A stretch of 64,000 nt of DNA from CAZDUZ01 sp964508755 (GTDB lineage Bacteria; Patescibacteriota; Dojkabacteria; SC72; JAFGCJ01). The notes below the pieces were generated by a model. That model was not told where the DNA came from. It was given only the letters and a program-made list of their open reading frames with translations, and made no database searches. The DNA lies in assembly GCA_964508755.1 (NCBI GenBank), contig CAZDUZ010000001.1, forward strand, positions 1-64,000, given 5' to 3'. Shown here piece by piece: positions 1 through 11,171 of the stretch. Both the position numbers and the translations under genes were made by a program. The number at the start of each line of letters is the position of its first letter. The first letter of the stretch is position 1.

Positions 1-763
1 CTAAGGCTCGAAAGCGTGGGTAGCAAAACGGATTAGATACCCGTGTAGTCCACGCCGTAAACTATGGATACTGGGTGTTCGGTCTAACTAGGCTTTTTCT
101 TCGGAATTGGCCCAGAAAGGTTGAGTGCCGAAGCTAACGCGTTAAGTATCCCGCCTGGGGAGTACGGCCGNNNNNNNNNNNNNNNNNNNNNNNNNNNNNN
201 NNNNNNNNNNNNNNNNNNNNNNNNNNNNNNNNNNNNNNNNNNNNNNNNNNNNNNNNNNNNNNNNNNNNNNNNNNNNNNNNNNNNNNNNNNNNNNNNNCGT
301 GTCGTGAGATGTAGGGTTAAGTCCCGAAACGAGCGCAACCCTTATCCCGTGTTATAAGTGTCTCGGTGATACTGCCTCGGTAAAACGAGGAGGAAGGTGG
401 GGATGAAGTCTGGTCCGCATGGTCCTTATGTCCTGGGCGACACACGCGCTACAATGGTTGATACAACGGGTTGCCAAGCCGCAAGGTGGAGCTAATCCCA
501 TCAAAGTCAACCTCAGTTCAGATTGGGGTCTGAAACTCGACCCCATGAAGTTGGAATCGCTAGTAATCGCAGATCAGCCATGCTGCGGTGAATACGTTCT
601 CGCCTCTTGCACACACCGCCCGTCACGTCATGAAAGCCGGGGGTACCCGAAGGTATCATGTCTCACTTCGGTGGGAGTAGGTGCCGAAGGTAAACTTGGT
701 GATTGGGATGAAGTCGAAACAAGGTAACCGTAGGGGAATCTGCGGTTGAATTACCTCCTTTCT
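1..763 (+). rRNA. rrs: 16S ribosomal RNA, 3' half (5' part outside window, internal N gap)
   Basis: The universal 790-loop motif lies near base 31, the ACACACCGCCCGTCA motif near 612, and helix 45 plus the anti-Shine-Dalgarno tail ACCTCC end near 763. The 5' half lies outside the window and bases 171-297 are N. The gap replaces roughly E. coli 893-1065, so 127 N is shorter than the missing RNA. Several normally invariant bases differ near the 3' end: A replaces U1498 at base 717, and the tail reads GAATTACCTCC instead of GGATCACCTCC. Decoding bases A1492 and A1493 are present at 711-712. Confidence 0.98.
171..297. other. Assembly gap (127 N) inside 16S rRNA
   Basis: This is a run of N between two well-aligned 16S segments. 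By comparison with E. coli numbering the missing RNA should be about 170 nt, so the N count is a scaffold estimate. It warns that base calls in this rRNA may come from a repeat-prone, poorly resolved assembly region. Confidence 0.99.
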
Positions 764-925
764 AAGGAGTTAATCGCTTTACGTTATCGTTACTACCACT
801 TTTTGGAGTTCAATGATTGCTCTTTCAGAAATGAAGTGTGAATTGCCCGGCATTACTAAACAGGATTATCGCAGGGGTTGAGAGTTCTTACAGGGTCTGA
901 TTAAACGCACTGGCAACTATATGAC
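764..925 (+). other. 16S-tRNA spacer with boxA-like antitermination site
   Basis: A boxA-like sequence TGCTCTTTCAGA lies at 818-829, similar to the rrn boxA consensus TGCTCTTTAACA, which binds NusB/S10 for antitermination. No gene is visible here. Confidence 0.55.
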
Positions 926-1002
926 GGGCGCGTAGCTCAGTTGGCTAGAGCGCAGTCCTGATAAGACTGAGGTCCCTGGTTCGATCCCAGGTGCGCCCAC
1001 CA
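926..1002 (+). tRNA. tRNA-Ile(GAT)
   Basis: The cloverleaf has acceptor GGGCGCG paired with TGCGCCC, anticodon stem CAGTC/GACTG, loop CTGATAA and a T-loop TTCGATC. The CCA end is encoded (1000-1002), unlike most tRNAs in this window. Its position in the 16S-23S spacer is the usual one. Confidence 0.97.
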
Positions 1003-1023
1003 TTATGTGTTCGAATTGGTTAA

Positions 1024-1097
1024 GGGGCTGTAGTTCACCTGGCTAGAACACTTCATTTGCAATGAAGAGGTAGGTGGTTCGAGTCCACCCAGCTCCA
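1024..1097 (+). tRNA. tRNA-Ala(TGC)
   Basis: The acceptor GGGGCTG pairs with CAGCTCC and has the alanine identity pair G3-U70. The anticodon stem is CTTCA/TGAAG with loop TTTGCAA. CCA is not encoded. It is the second spacer tRNA of the rRNA operon. Confidence 0.97.
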
Positions 1098-1386
1098 AAG
1101 TTCTTTTTTAGCATCAACGATAGCTGAACGTATGATGGATAAATGATATCGATTAGAGGAATTTTAGATTCTTCTGTCGGTAGAGTTGATGTCTACGTTC
1201 GGTAGTGTTGGAGATTATGTTTGTGGAGATGGGGCTTTCTGGATTGTCGGTGCCTTTGGTAACGACGATGGCAGAACTCGGGGCGGTTCGATTCCGTCCG
1301 GCTCCACCATGAACCAATACGATTCCGGCGTTGGCGGGTAGGCCAAAGTTCATTTATGCGTCGGAACTTACGTGTTGGAGTGTTGC

Positions 1387-1417
1387 ACATTTACAACTGA
1401 ACAGAACACACAAGTCA

Positions 1418-1425
<8 letters not shown>
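1387..1425 (+). other. 5' arm of the pre-23S processing stalk
   Basis: Bases 1415-1425 (TCATAAAAAGC) are perfectly complementary to 4608-4618. Complementarity continues outward with few mismatches to about 1387 and 4655. This is the usual long stem enclosing 23S rRNA that RNase III cleaves. The rest of the spacer after tRNA-Ala (1098-1386) shows no gene. Confidence 0.8.
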
Positions 1426-4607
<3,182 letters not shown>

Positions 4608-4614
<7 letters not shown>

Positions 4615-4655
4615 ATGATTTTGTGATGTTCTGTTCGGTTGTAAGTGTTAAACAG
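4608..4655 (+). other. 3' arm of the pre-23S processing stalk
   Basis: Pairs with 1387-1425 upstream of 23S. The core 11 bp are perfect (GCTTTTTATGA), followed by an imperfect extension through about 4655. Confidence 0.8.
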
Positions 4656-4719
4656 ATTGCCCTCATAATATTGAACAAAATATGTGGGTTATGGATAACG
4701 CTGATAAAGAAAGAGAAGT

Positions 4720-4733
4720 TGCTCTTTTAACAA
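4720..4733 (+). promoter_or_regulatory. boxA antitermination site in the 23S-5S spacer
   Basis: TGCTCTTTTAACAA is a near-consensus rrn boxA. Its place after 23S suggests that transcription through this spacer to 5S is antiterminated. It also argues that the short frame running across it (4682-4783) is not coding. Confidence 0.6.
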
Positions 4734-4789
4734 CTGAAAGCTATTTGTTTGGAACAAGTGATGTTCTACCTACGGTGGACTAAGCTCGA

Positions 4790-5128
4790 ATGTGGATAGA
4801 TAACGAAGTTAGGTGCGGATGTGAAGGGTATAGTGCACTAGGTAATTGTTGTTTATGTGATTGTAAAGACTATGACCGAGCCGTGGGAAGAATGGAATTT
4901 GTAGGCATGCTGGTAAGTAGATGTATAATTAGGCCTTTTGCGGGGTATCACATTGATGATGCACAGATACCTGAAGCGCTTCGCTTCTGGCCATCAAGTG
5001 TATTTAAACGAATTGATGCGAGAATATTTCGTACGGTATATTGTGTACCAGACACAACAGCAGTTGATAGAGATGATTTAGTCAGGTATCTACAGCAAAT
5101 TTTTTTATCCGAGACTCGATATAATTAA
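4790..5128 (+). CDS. Hypothetical protein encoded between 23S and 5S rRNA
   Basis: A 112-aa open frame lies in a spacer that is normally far shorter. The product is rich in cysteine near the N-terminus (residues 9-25 hold five or more) and has no motif I recognise; it is not a LAGLIDADG, GIY-YIG or HNH endonuclease. The same frame is open upstream from ATG 4682, but a TAA at 4781-4783 interrupts it, so this could be a 148-codon gene broken by one stop, or the upstream part (which contains boxA) may be non-coding. There is no Shine-Dalgarno. Codon use looks like that of neighbouring genes. A real gene is plausible but unproven. Confidence 0.4.
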   Translation: MWIDNEVRCGCEGYSALGNCCLCDCKDYDRAVGRMEFVGMLVSRCIIRPFAGYHIDDAQIPEALRFWPSSVFKRIDARIFRTVYCVPDTTAVDRDDLVRYLQQIFLSETRYN

Positions 5129-5210
5129 GCAATTGTTCATTTCAAATTAAATAGCAATTTCTCTGTCGCTAGACCCGAGATTCACATTCTTAAGAAAAGT
5201 GAACTTCAGG

Positions 5211-5327
5211 CCTGGCGGCCGTAGAGGAGTGGTCCCACCTGATCCCATCCCGAACTCAGAAGTGAAACGCTCCCTCGCCGAAGATACTTAGACTGAAGAG
5301 TCCTGGGACAATAGGTCGCCGCCGGGA
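5211..5327 (+). rRNA. rrf: 5S ribosomal RNA
   Basis: Helix I pairs CCTGGCGGC (5211-5219) with GTCGCCGCCGGG-type sequence ending at 5326. The loop motifs CCCATCCCGAACTC and GAAG match bacterial 5S. It closes the rRNA operon after an unusually long 600-nt spacer. Confidence 0.95.
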
Positions 5328-5419
5328 TTTGAAAATTGAATGGTTCTTGATGAAATATTTAGTCATCGGTATAGCCACTCATCAATCAAATCGTATTGCG
5401 TCGCGTTTTTCTTGAATAG

Positions 5420-5448
5420 TTGAATGGTGCTGATTTCCGTTGTATAAT
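5420..5448 (+). promoter_or_regulatory. Promoter of rpsA
   Basis: The -35 TTGAAT (5420-5425), a 17-nt spacer and the -10 TATAAT (5443-5448) with an extended TGn element predict a start near 5455 and a 65-nt leader. Confidence 0.7.
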
Positions 5449-5519
5449 GGCGCCACAACTGTTCTTATTGTTCATTATTTGATAAAGGTCACAAAACAAG
5501 GAAAGGTGGTACTTTTTAG

Positions 5520-6683
5520 ATGTCGGCAAAACAAATTTCAGATGAAACATCAAAAGAGTCTGTTGAAAACGCCTCTCTCGTAGAGGAACTTCGCCGTTAC
5601 CTTGATAATAGTGACCACGCCCCTCGATCTATTTCTGCAGGTGATATTATTGAAGGCACTGTTGCCGACGTTCGTCCCGGTGTTATTTTGGTAGATGTTG
5701 GTTACAAATCAGAAGGTATTATTGCTGGTAGAGAGCTAAAGACTGAATCTGGTGAAGAAAATCAGGTTAAAGTTGGAGACAGAATTCTTGTATATGTCGT
5801 GACGACAGAAGACGAAGAGGGTCAGTTAGTTCTTTCACTTCGACGAACTCAGCTTGCCAAACACTGGCTCAATCTCGAACAGGCGAAAGCTGATAACGAT
5901 GTTGTTGATGCCACGGTTGTTGAATCAAATAATGGAGGAGTTATTTGTGAACTCGGTGAAGGTATCCGTGGATTCATCCCGACCTCTCAACTTGATGCTT
6001 CGAGAGTGTATTCGGACGGTAAACGTGTTATCGGACATGATATTTCAAAACAAGTACAAGAAAGGCTTTCTTCACTTATCGGTAACCAGATAAAGACTCG
6101 AATTATCGAGCTTGATCGAGAAAAAAACCGGATCATTTTGTCCGAAAAGATGGTGACACAAGAGCGAGATCTTCAACAAAGAGAGAAGACCTTACGACGT
6201 ATCAAAGAAGGGGATGTTGTTGAAGGTACGGTTAGTGGAATAACTCCTTATGGAGTATTTGTAAATGCAGATGGTTTGGAAGGTCTTGTTCACCTCTCTG
6301 AACTTTCATGGGATAAAGTACTTGATACTGGTGAACTTTTTAAAGTTGCCGATAAAGTAAAAGTCCAGGTAATCGGAATCACTGATGGTGGTAAGAGAGT
6401 TGCATACAGCATTAAACGTCTCCAAAAGGATCCGTGGGCTGATGCAATTGCGAAATTCCAGATCGGTGATGTTGTCGAAGGTGTTGTACAAAAAGTAGTA
6501 AATTATGGAGCTTTTGTAAGAATCGGGGATGGTTTGAACGGTCTTGTTCACATCTCTGAAATGTCGAATAAACTTGTTAAAGATCCTCGAGACATTGTCA
6601 AAGAGGGCGATCCGGTACGGGTGAAGATTCTATCTGTATCAAAGACTGAGCGTCATCTTGGATTGAGTTTGAAGAGGGTCTAG
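5520..6683 (+). CDS. rpsA: 30S ribosomal protein S1
   Basis: The 387-aa protein has four S1 (OB-fold) RNA-binding repeats at about residues 41-110, 123-200, 228-298 and 316-387. The last two carry the classic pattern GDVVEGTV, Y-G-(V/A)FV and GLVH(L/I)SE. E. coli S1 has six repeats, and four is common in Gram-positive bacteria and CPR. It should help the 30S subunit bind mRNA. The ATG at 5520 has one of the few SD-like stretches in the window (GGAAAGGTGG, about 10 nt upstream). It has its own promoter after 5S and is followed 15 nt later by clpC, which has its own -10 box. Confidence 0.93.
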   Translation: MSAKQISDETSKESVENASLVEELRRYLDNSDHAPRSISAGDIIEGTVADVRPGVILVDVGYKSEGIIAGRELKTESGEENQVKVGDRILVYVVTTEDEEGQLVLSLRRTQLAKHWLNLEQAKADNDVVDATVVESNNGGVICELGEGIRGFIPTSQLDASRVYSDGKRVIGHDISKQVQERLSSLIGNQIKTRIIELDREKNRIILSEKMVTQERDLQQREKTLRRIKEGDVVEGTVSGITPYGVFVNADGLEGLVHLSELSWDKVLDTGELFKVADKVKVQVIGITDGGKRVAYSIKRLQKDPWADAIAKFQIGDVVEGVVQKVVNYGAFVRIGDGLNGLVHISEMSNKLVKDPRDIVKEGDPVRVKILSVSKTERHLGLSLKRV

Positions 6684-6685
6684 GG

Positions 6686-6691
6686 TATAAT
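6686..6691 (+). promoter_or_regulatory. -10 box of clpC (leaderless-type start)
   Basis: TATAAT ends 7 nt before the clpC ATG (6699), so transcription would begin at or next to the start codon. It lies immediately after the rpsA stop. Confidence 0.6.
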
Positions 6692-6698
6692 TTCCTTG

Positions 6699-9206
6699 AT
6701 GAGAAACCCGTTTTTTGCGCTGACAAAGAATGCCCGCAGCGCTTTCCAGCTATCTACTGTTGTTGCGAAACGTCTGGGGGCACGAGAGATTGAACCTCTC
6801 CATCTGTTTGTTTCCCTTCTTCTTGTTAAGGAAGGTATTGCATCGCGTATGTTCCGTGCTTTAAACGTGGATATTGATCAAACTGTTTCAGGTTTTACCG
6901 GTGGAATGATAATTTCCAAAGTAGATAAGCGTTCGCGGGATATTACCTTCGAAATATCAGACTCAATTAGAGATGTAATTAACAGAGCTTTCAACATTGC
7001 TCTTGAGAATAAACATGTCTATGTGGGTACAGAGCACCTGCTTGTGGCGGTACTAGAAGATCCCAATCAATCGTTTGTGAAAGAGTTGATAGCTTCAGGT
7101 ATTAAAATCGATGAAATTAAGAGAAATATTTTTCATTTTGCAACATATCCCCCGGGTGTGCTTTCGAAACCGGAAAAGGATTCAACTGAAAAATCCCCTT
7201 CAGTCCTTGATATGATGGGAGTAGATTTGACAGAGATGGCTGAAAAAGGACTTTTGGACCCTCTCGTCGGTAGAGAAAAAGAGCTTTCACAGATGATTAC
7301 TATATTATCCCGACGGAGGAAAAATAATCCAATTGTGGTAGGTGAGGCGGGAGTCGGTAAAACAGCACTTGTTGAGGGGTTGGCTCAAAGAATCGTTAGC
7401 GGAGAGGTACCGGATACACTTAAAGGGAAACGGATAATCTCTCTCGATGTGGCAGCGGTCGTTGCTGGAAGCAAGATGCGCGGTGACATGGAGGAGAAAA
7501 TGATGGCTGTTATTAATGAGATTTCGTCTTCTTCGAAATATATTTTGTTTATTGACGAGATTCATACCATTCTCGGTATGGGTGCTGCTGGTGGGGGCGG
7601 TTTAGACTTGGCGGGCATTCTTAAACCTGCACTGGTCCATGGGGGATTTAAATGTGTTGGTGCTACAACACTTGTTGATTATAACCGCTTTTTTGATGAA
7701 GATCCTGCTCTTAGCAGACGTTTTCAGCAAGTTCTTGTGGAGGAAGCGTCTGTCGACGACACGATTCATATTCTCAAGCAAGTAAAACCTCTATTAGAGG
7801 CTCATCACAACGTGGTTATTACTCAAGAAGCTATTGATTCTGCGGCTTTCCTGAGCGATCAATATATTAGTGACCGATATCTGCCTGATAAAGCGATTGA
7901 CTTACTCGACGAAGCGTGTGCGGTGCGAAGAATTGAAGTTGAAGGCAAATCTGAGGAATTGAACAAAGCGCTTGCTGATTACCGATCTATTCGAACCGAT
8001 AAAGAACAAGCACTGAAAGAAGGCAGTATTGAACAGGCAGTAGAGTTGCGAAGGCAAGAGATAGAGCAAAAAACAATAGTTTCAGTTCTCCGTAAAAAGC
8101 AAGGAAAAGAAAAAAGATCTCGCAAGTATTGGGTAGATGCCTACTTAGTTCGAGAGCTGGTTTCAAGGTGGACGGGGATACCATTAAGTACTATTAGTGA
8201 AACCGAGTCGTCTGAGTTAATAAAACTTGATGAAAGTCTCGGAAAGTACGTAATAGGGCAAAATGAGGCCGTATGCAAAGTTGCTGACGCAATAAAACGC
8301 GCGAGAACGGGTGTAACAAGCGGTGAGCGTCCGTGGGCATCCTTTTTGTTTTTGGGGCCTACCGGGGTCGGTAAAACCGAATTAGCAAAAATCCTCACGA
8401 AGGTTCTTTTTGGCGATGAGGATCGTTTGATCCAGATTGATATGAGCGAAATGATGGAAATGCATAGTGTATCGAAACTGATTGGTTCACCGCCCGGATA
8501 TGTCGGTTACCGGGAAGGTGGGCAATTGACTGAGAGGGTTCGACAGCAACCTCATTCAGTCATTCTCTTTGATGAAATAGAAAAAGCGCATATTGATGTA
8601 TTGAATATACTTTTGCAAATCCTTGAGTATGGGCATCTTACTGACGGTAAAGGGAGACGGGTAAATTTCAAAAATACCGTTGTTATTCTCACTTCAAATA
8701 TTGGAGCTGAAGAGATTCGAAGAGATAAAATCCTTGGATTTGATGTTCCTGTAGAGAAAAAAGACCGTACCGACCGTGATATCGAACGTGCTTACGAAGG
8801 GATGAAAGAGGTGCTAGAAGGTGAACTGAAGGAAGCTTTACCGCCTGAATTACTTAACCGTCTTGATGATATTGTCATTTTTAGATCGTTAACACGAAAA
8901 GATGCACGAAAAATTGTTGATCTACTTCTTGATGAACTCAACGAACGTTTGATCGACAAACGGATCAAAGTAAGTCTTTCTCTTGAGGCGAAAGATTTTA
9001 TTGTGGAACGCGGGTTTAGCGAAGAATATGGTGCTCGTCCTTTGCGACGCACTATTCAAGAGTTTGTTGAGACTCCCGTTGCATCATACCTGTTGAAATA
9101 TGGTGGAGGGGTAGTGTCAAAAGGAAAAGTACGTCACACGACTATGAAACTTCTTGAAATTACGAAAAGCAAAGGGGTCGATAAACTAACTGTTTCAAAG
9201 GCCTAG
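6699..9206 (+). CDS. clpC: ClpC-type AAA+ unfoldase
   Basis: The 835-aa Hsp100 ATPase has an N-terminal Clp_N double repeat (about 1-150), a first AAA+ module (Walker A GEAGVGKT at 215), a short middle segment with a UVR-like helix (about 430-480), and a second AAA+ module (Walker A GPTGVGKT at 553) with the ClpB D2-small domain. The LGF loop near residue 678 is the ClpP-docking signature, so it should feed proteins into ClpP (not in this window). The alternative TTG at 6696 is less likely than ATG 6699, given the -10 box. radA follows after 2 nt, probably as one transcription unit, an arrangement also seen in Firmicutes (clpC-radA). Confidence 0.93.
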   Translation: MRNPFFALTKNARSAFQLSTVVAKRLGAREIEPLHLFVSLLLVKEGIASRMFRALNVDIDQTVSGFTGGMIISKVDKRSRDITFEISDSIRDVINRAFNIALENKHVYVGTEHLLVAVLEDPNQSFVKELIASGIKIDEIKRNIFHFATYPPGVLSKPEKDSTEKSPSVLDMMGVDLTEMAEKGLLDPLVGREKELSQMITILSRRRKNNPIVVGEAGVGKTALVEGLAQRIVSGEVPDTLKGKRIISLDVAAVVAGSKMRGDMEEKMMAVINEISSSSKYILFIDEIHTILGMGAAGGGGLDLAGILKPALVHGGFKCVGATTLVDYNRFFDEDPALSRRFQQVLVEEASVDDTIHILKQVKPLLEAHHNVVITQEAIDSAAFLSDQYISDRYLPDKAIDLLDEACAVRRIEVEGKSEELNKALADYRSIRTDKEQALKEGSIEQAVELRRQEIEQKTIVSVLRKKQGKEKRSRKYWVDAYLVRELVSRWTGIPLSTISETESSELIKLDESLGKYVIGQNEAVCKVADAIKRARTGVTSGERPWASFLFLGPTGVGKTELAKILTKVLFGDEDRLIQIDMSEMMEMHSVSKLIGSPPGYVGYREGGQLTERVRQQPHSVILFDEIEKAHIDVLNILLQILEYGHLTDGKGRRVNFKNTVVILTSNIGAEEIRRDKILGFDVPVEKKDRTDRDIERAYEGMKEVLEGELKEALPPELLNRLDDIVIFRSLTRKDARKIVDLLLDELNERLIDKRIKVSLSLEAKDFIVERGFSEEYGARPLRRTIQEFVETPVASYLLKYGGGVVSKGKVRHTTMKLLEITKSKGVDKLTVSKA

Positions 9207-9208
9207 CC

Positions 9209-10609
9209 GTGACTTCAAAAGCAGTTACCAGTCTGTATATCTGTTCATCTTGTGGCTATGAAACACTTGGGTGGGCTGGCAAATGCCCACAATGTGGCGG
9301 GTGGGGAACGCTTGTTCAGGCGCAGATCCCTTCAGAAAAATCTAGAAATAATGCTTCCTCTGCAAATAAGGCCGTTCCTGCATCTTTGACCAGTATGTCA
9401 GGCTCACTTGCCAAATCTATGAAAAAGGAGCGAACTTCACTGGGTATCGGTGAATTCGATCGGGTACTTGGCGGGGGGATTGTACCTGGGGAGGTGATCC
9501 TCTTTACGGGAGAACCTGGAATTGGAAAGTCGACGCTATTGTTGCAAATTGCACTTAAATTTGAGACCCCGGTAGTATATGTAAGTGGTGAGGAATCTTT
9601 ATCTCAGTTATATGGCAGAGTAGAGCGACTAAGTAGGCTTGCTGATGTCCCGAAAAGGGAAAAAAGTGGCGCGGAGGAAAGCTCCGGTAAAAAAACAGTC
9701 GTTACTCCGCATTCAAAATTTCAAGTGACTGACGAGCAAGATATCGACAGGGTGATTGCGGCGATCTATGACACTAAACCATCTTTTGTTGTTGTTGACT
9801 CAATCCAAGCGGTGTATACGAGAGACTTACCAGGATTTCCAGGAAGTATCTCGCAGGTTCGCGAATGCGGTGTCCGCCTCACCCAATGCGCAAAAAAATT
9901 AGATATACCTATGATTATTGTCGGGCAGGTTACCAAGGAAGGCGCTATTGCTGGTCCCAAAGTGCTTGAACATGTTGTTGACGTTGTTCTTTCTTTCGAA
10001 GGAGATGATTCCGGACAGTACCGTATGGTAAGGTGTCTCAAGAACCGTTTTGGTTCTACGGATGAAGTCGGAGTGTTTGAAATGATGGAACGGGGCTTGG
10101 TCGAAGTTCTTGATCCGTCCAATGTGTTTACTACTCATAAAGAAGACGTTCCGGGCACGGCACTGTCTGCAGTGTATCGAGGTTCGAGAGTGTTGTTTGT
10201 TGAAATTCAGGCACTTACGTCTCCTGCGATGTTTGGAGCTGCACGAAGAGTTGGAAACGGAATAAACAAACAGCGGGTTGAAATGCTTTGTGCTGTCTTA
10301 ACCCGTCGTGGAGGGATAGATCTATCAAGCGATGATGTGTATGTCAGCGTCCTTGGAGGGCTGAGGATTGATGATCCGGGTGTTGACGCCGCCGTGTGTT
10401 CTGCAATTGCTTCTGCAAAAAGAGATAAACCGGTAAAACCAGGCTTTGTGTGGTGCGGTGAAGTAGGGTTGACCGGTGGAGTGAGAAGACCTGCTTTATG
10501 GGAGCGTATACAGAAAGCGATAAAAAACGCTGGGTTGTTGACAACTGATTTTTCTGTTGCTGACGGGTTGGGGGTAAGAGATCTTGTAGGTGTTGTTAAT
10601 AAGAGATAA
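9209..10609 (+). CDS. radA: DNA repair protein RadA
   Basis: The 466-aa protein starts at GTG, 2 nt after the clpC stop. It has an N-terminal C4 zinc finger (Cys 12, 15, 26, 29), a RecA-like ATPase with Walker A GEPGIGKST near 101, the RadA-specific KNRFG motif near 279 and a C-terminal Lon-protease-like domain. RadA drives branch migration in recombination and helps natural transformation in some bacteria, which fits the comEA/comEC genes at 30-33 kb. A lysine/serine-rich insertion near residues 145-170 is longer than usual. Confidence 0.93.
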   Translation: MTSKAVTSLYICSSCGYETLGWAGKCPQCGGWGTLVQAQIPSEKSRNNASSANKAVPASLTSMSGSLAKSMKKERTSLGIGEFDRVLGGGIVPGEVILFTGEPGIGKSTLLLQIALKFETPVVYVSGEESLSQLYGRVERLSRLADVPKREKSGAEESSGKKTVVTPHSKFQVTDEQDIDRVIAAIYDTKPSFVVVDSIQAVYTRDLPGFPGSISQVRECGVRLTQCAKKLDIPMIIVGQVTKEGAIAGPKVLEHVVDVVLSFEGDDSGQYRMVRCLKNRFGSTDEVGVFEMMERGLVEVLDPSNVFTTHKEDVPGTALSAVYRGSRVLFVEIQALTSPAMFGAARRVGNGINKQRVEMLCAVLTRRGGIDLSSDDVYVSVLGGLRIDDPGVDAAVCSAIASAKRDKPVKPGFVWCGEVGLTGGVRRPALWERIQKAIKNAGLLTTDFSVADGLGVRDLVGVVNKR

Positions 10610-10749
10610 AACGATCTTTCGTATCATTTCCTTGCCTGTAAGTATTTGTATCATAACCGACATTCTGGGGAGGTGAGTGATCGGCTCGATATGTTTGAAG
10701 TAAAAGCTTTTGATCGTTGTACGTGTGTTGTGGATATGTTCTTAGGGGC

Positions 10750-10778
10750 TTGACAGTGTGGCGACTATGGGGTAGTAT
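10750..10778 (+). promoter_or_regulatory. Strong promoter upstream of the rho leader
   Basis: TTGACA (10750-10755), a 17-nt spacer and TAGTAT (10773-10778) predict a start near 10785. It drives the twin-hairpin RNA and, by read-through, rho. Confidence 0.7.
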
Positions 10779-10811
10779 TGTCTTGTACCTTACAAATTAA
10801 GCAGATTTGTC

Positions 10812-10852
10812 CCAGGGTCTGGTATTGCGAGAAGCAATGACTGGTCCCTCGG
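10812..10852 (+). repeat. Twin hairpin element, copy 1
   Basis: A 41-nt element whose 5' GGG..CTGGT-ATTGC arm pairs with GCAAT-ACTGG..CCC around the loop GAGAA. Copy 2 lies 66 nt downstream. Confidence 0.75.
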
Positions 10853-10877
10853 ATGAGTCTGTTTGTGCGGGTTTCTT

Positions 10878-10918
10878 CCAGGGTCTGGTATTGTGAGAAG
10901 CAATAACTGGTCCCTCGG
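10878..10918 (+). repeat. Twin hairpin element, copy 2
   Basis: The same 41-nt element as copy 1 with two substitutions, both tolerated by the predicted stem. Confidence 0.75.
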
Positions 10919-10997
10919 AGAAGCCCGTACCGTTTCATTAGTTCCTTGTGTAATGACAATGTCATTCCTCGACCAGTGGGTCTGATGGGCACATTGG

Positions 10998-11045
10998 TCG
11001 GGGTCGGTTGGGGCAGTACCGATCCCGAATTTCTCTTTTTTGTTT
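10998..11045 (+). terminator. Intrinsic terminator-like hairpin before rho
   Basis: TCGGGGTCGGT (10998-11008) pairs over 11 bp, including one G-U, with ACCGATCCCGA (11018-11028). A U-rich tract (TTTCTCTTTTTTGTTTT) follows. Rho lies 127 nt further on, so this may act as an attenuator. Confidence 0.65.
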
Positions 11046-11171
11046 TGATTGACATTGACGGTAATTCCTCTATATACTTTATTGACATCCCCATGAGATG
11101 CTTATGATTTCATCGTTATGGTTGCCGAGTTTTCAATTTTTCAATGACCTAATATTTCAAATTCATTTTCC

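Larger units (their letters stand above)
10785..11045 (+). ncRNA. Candidate structured leader RNA / sRNA upstream of rho with twin hairpins
   Basis: The radA-rho gap (10610-11171) has no gene on the + strand. It holds a consensus promoter, two copies of a 41-nt element (10812-10852 and 10878-10918, 39 of 41 identical, 66 nt apart) and a terminator-like hairpin. Each element folds as an imperfect hairpin of about 14 bp with a GAGAA loop. The two differences keep the fold: C-G becomes U-G beside the loop, and the other is a bulged base. The remaining leader to the rho GTG at 11172 is AT-rich. I recognise no known riboswitch class. It could be a rho attenuation leader or a free sRNA. Confidence 0.55.

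Noticed and set aside
4682..4783. 33-codon frame before the spacer ORF
   Set aside because: It contains boxA and ends at a stop before the 112-aa frame. Without conservation data it cannot be called a gene.
10812..10918. Two repeats considered as a CRISPR array
   Set aside because: There are only two copies, they form RNA hairpins, there is one short spacer and no cas genes.
10765..11094. 109-codon minus-strand frame with a 22-residue internal repeat
   Set aside because: It is the reverse of the twin hairpin RNA. The repeat unit (66 nt) happens to be a multiple of three, and the promoter and terminator are on the + strand.
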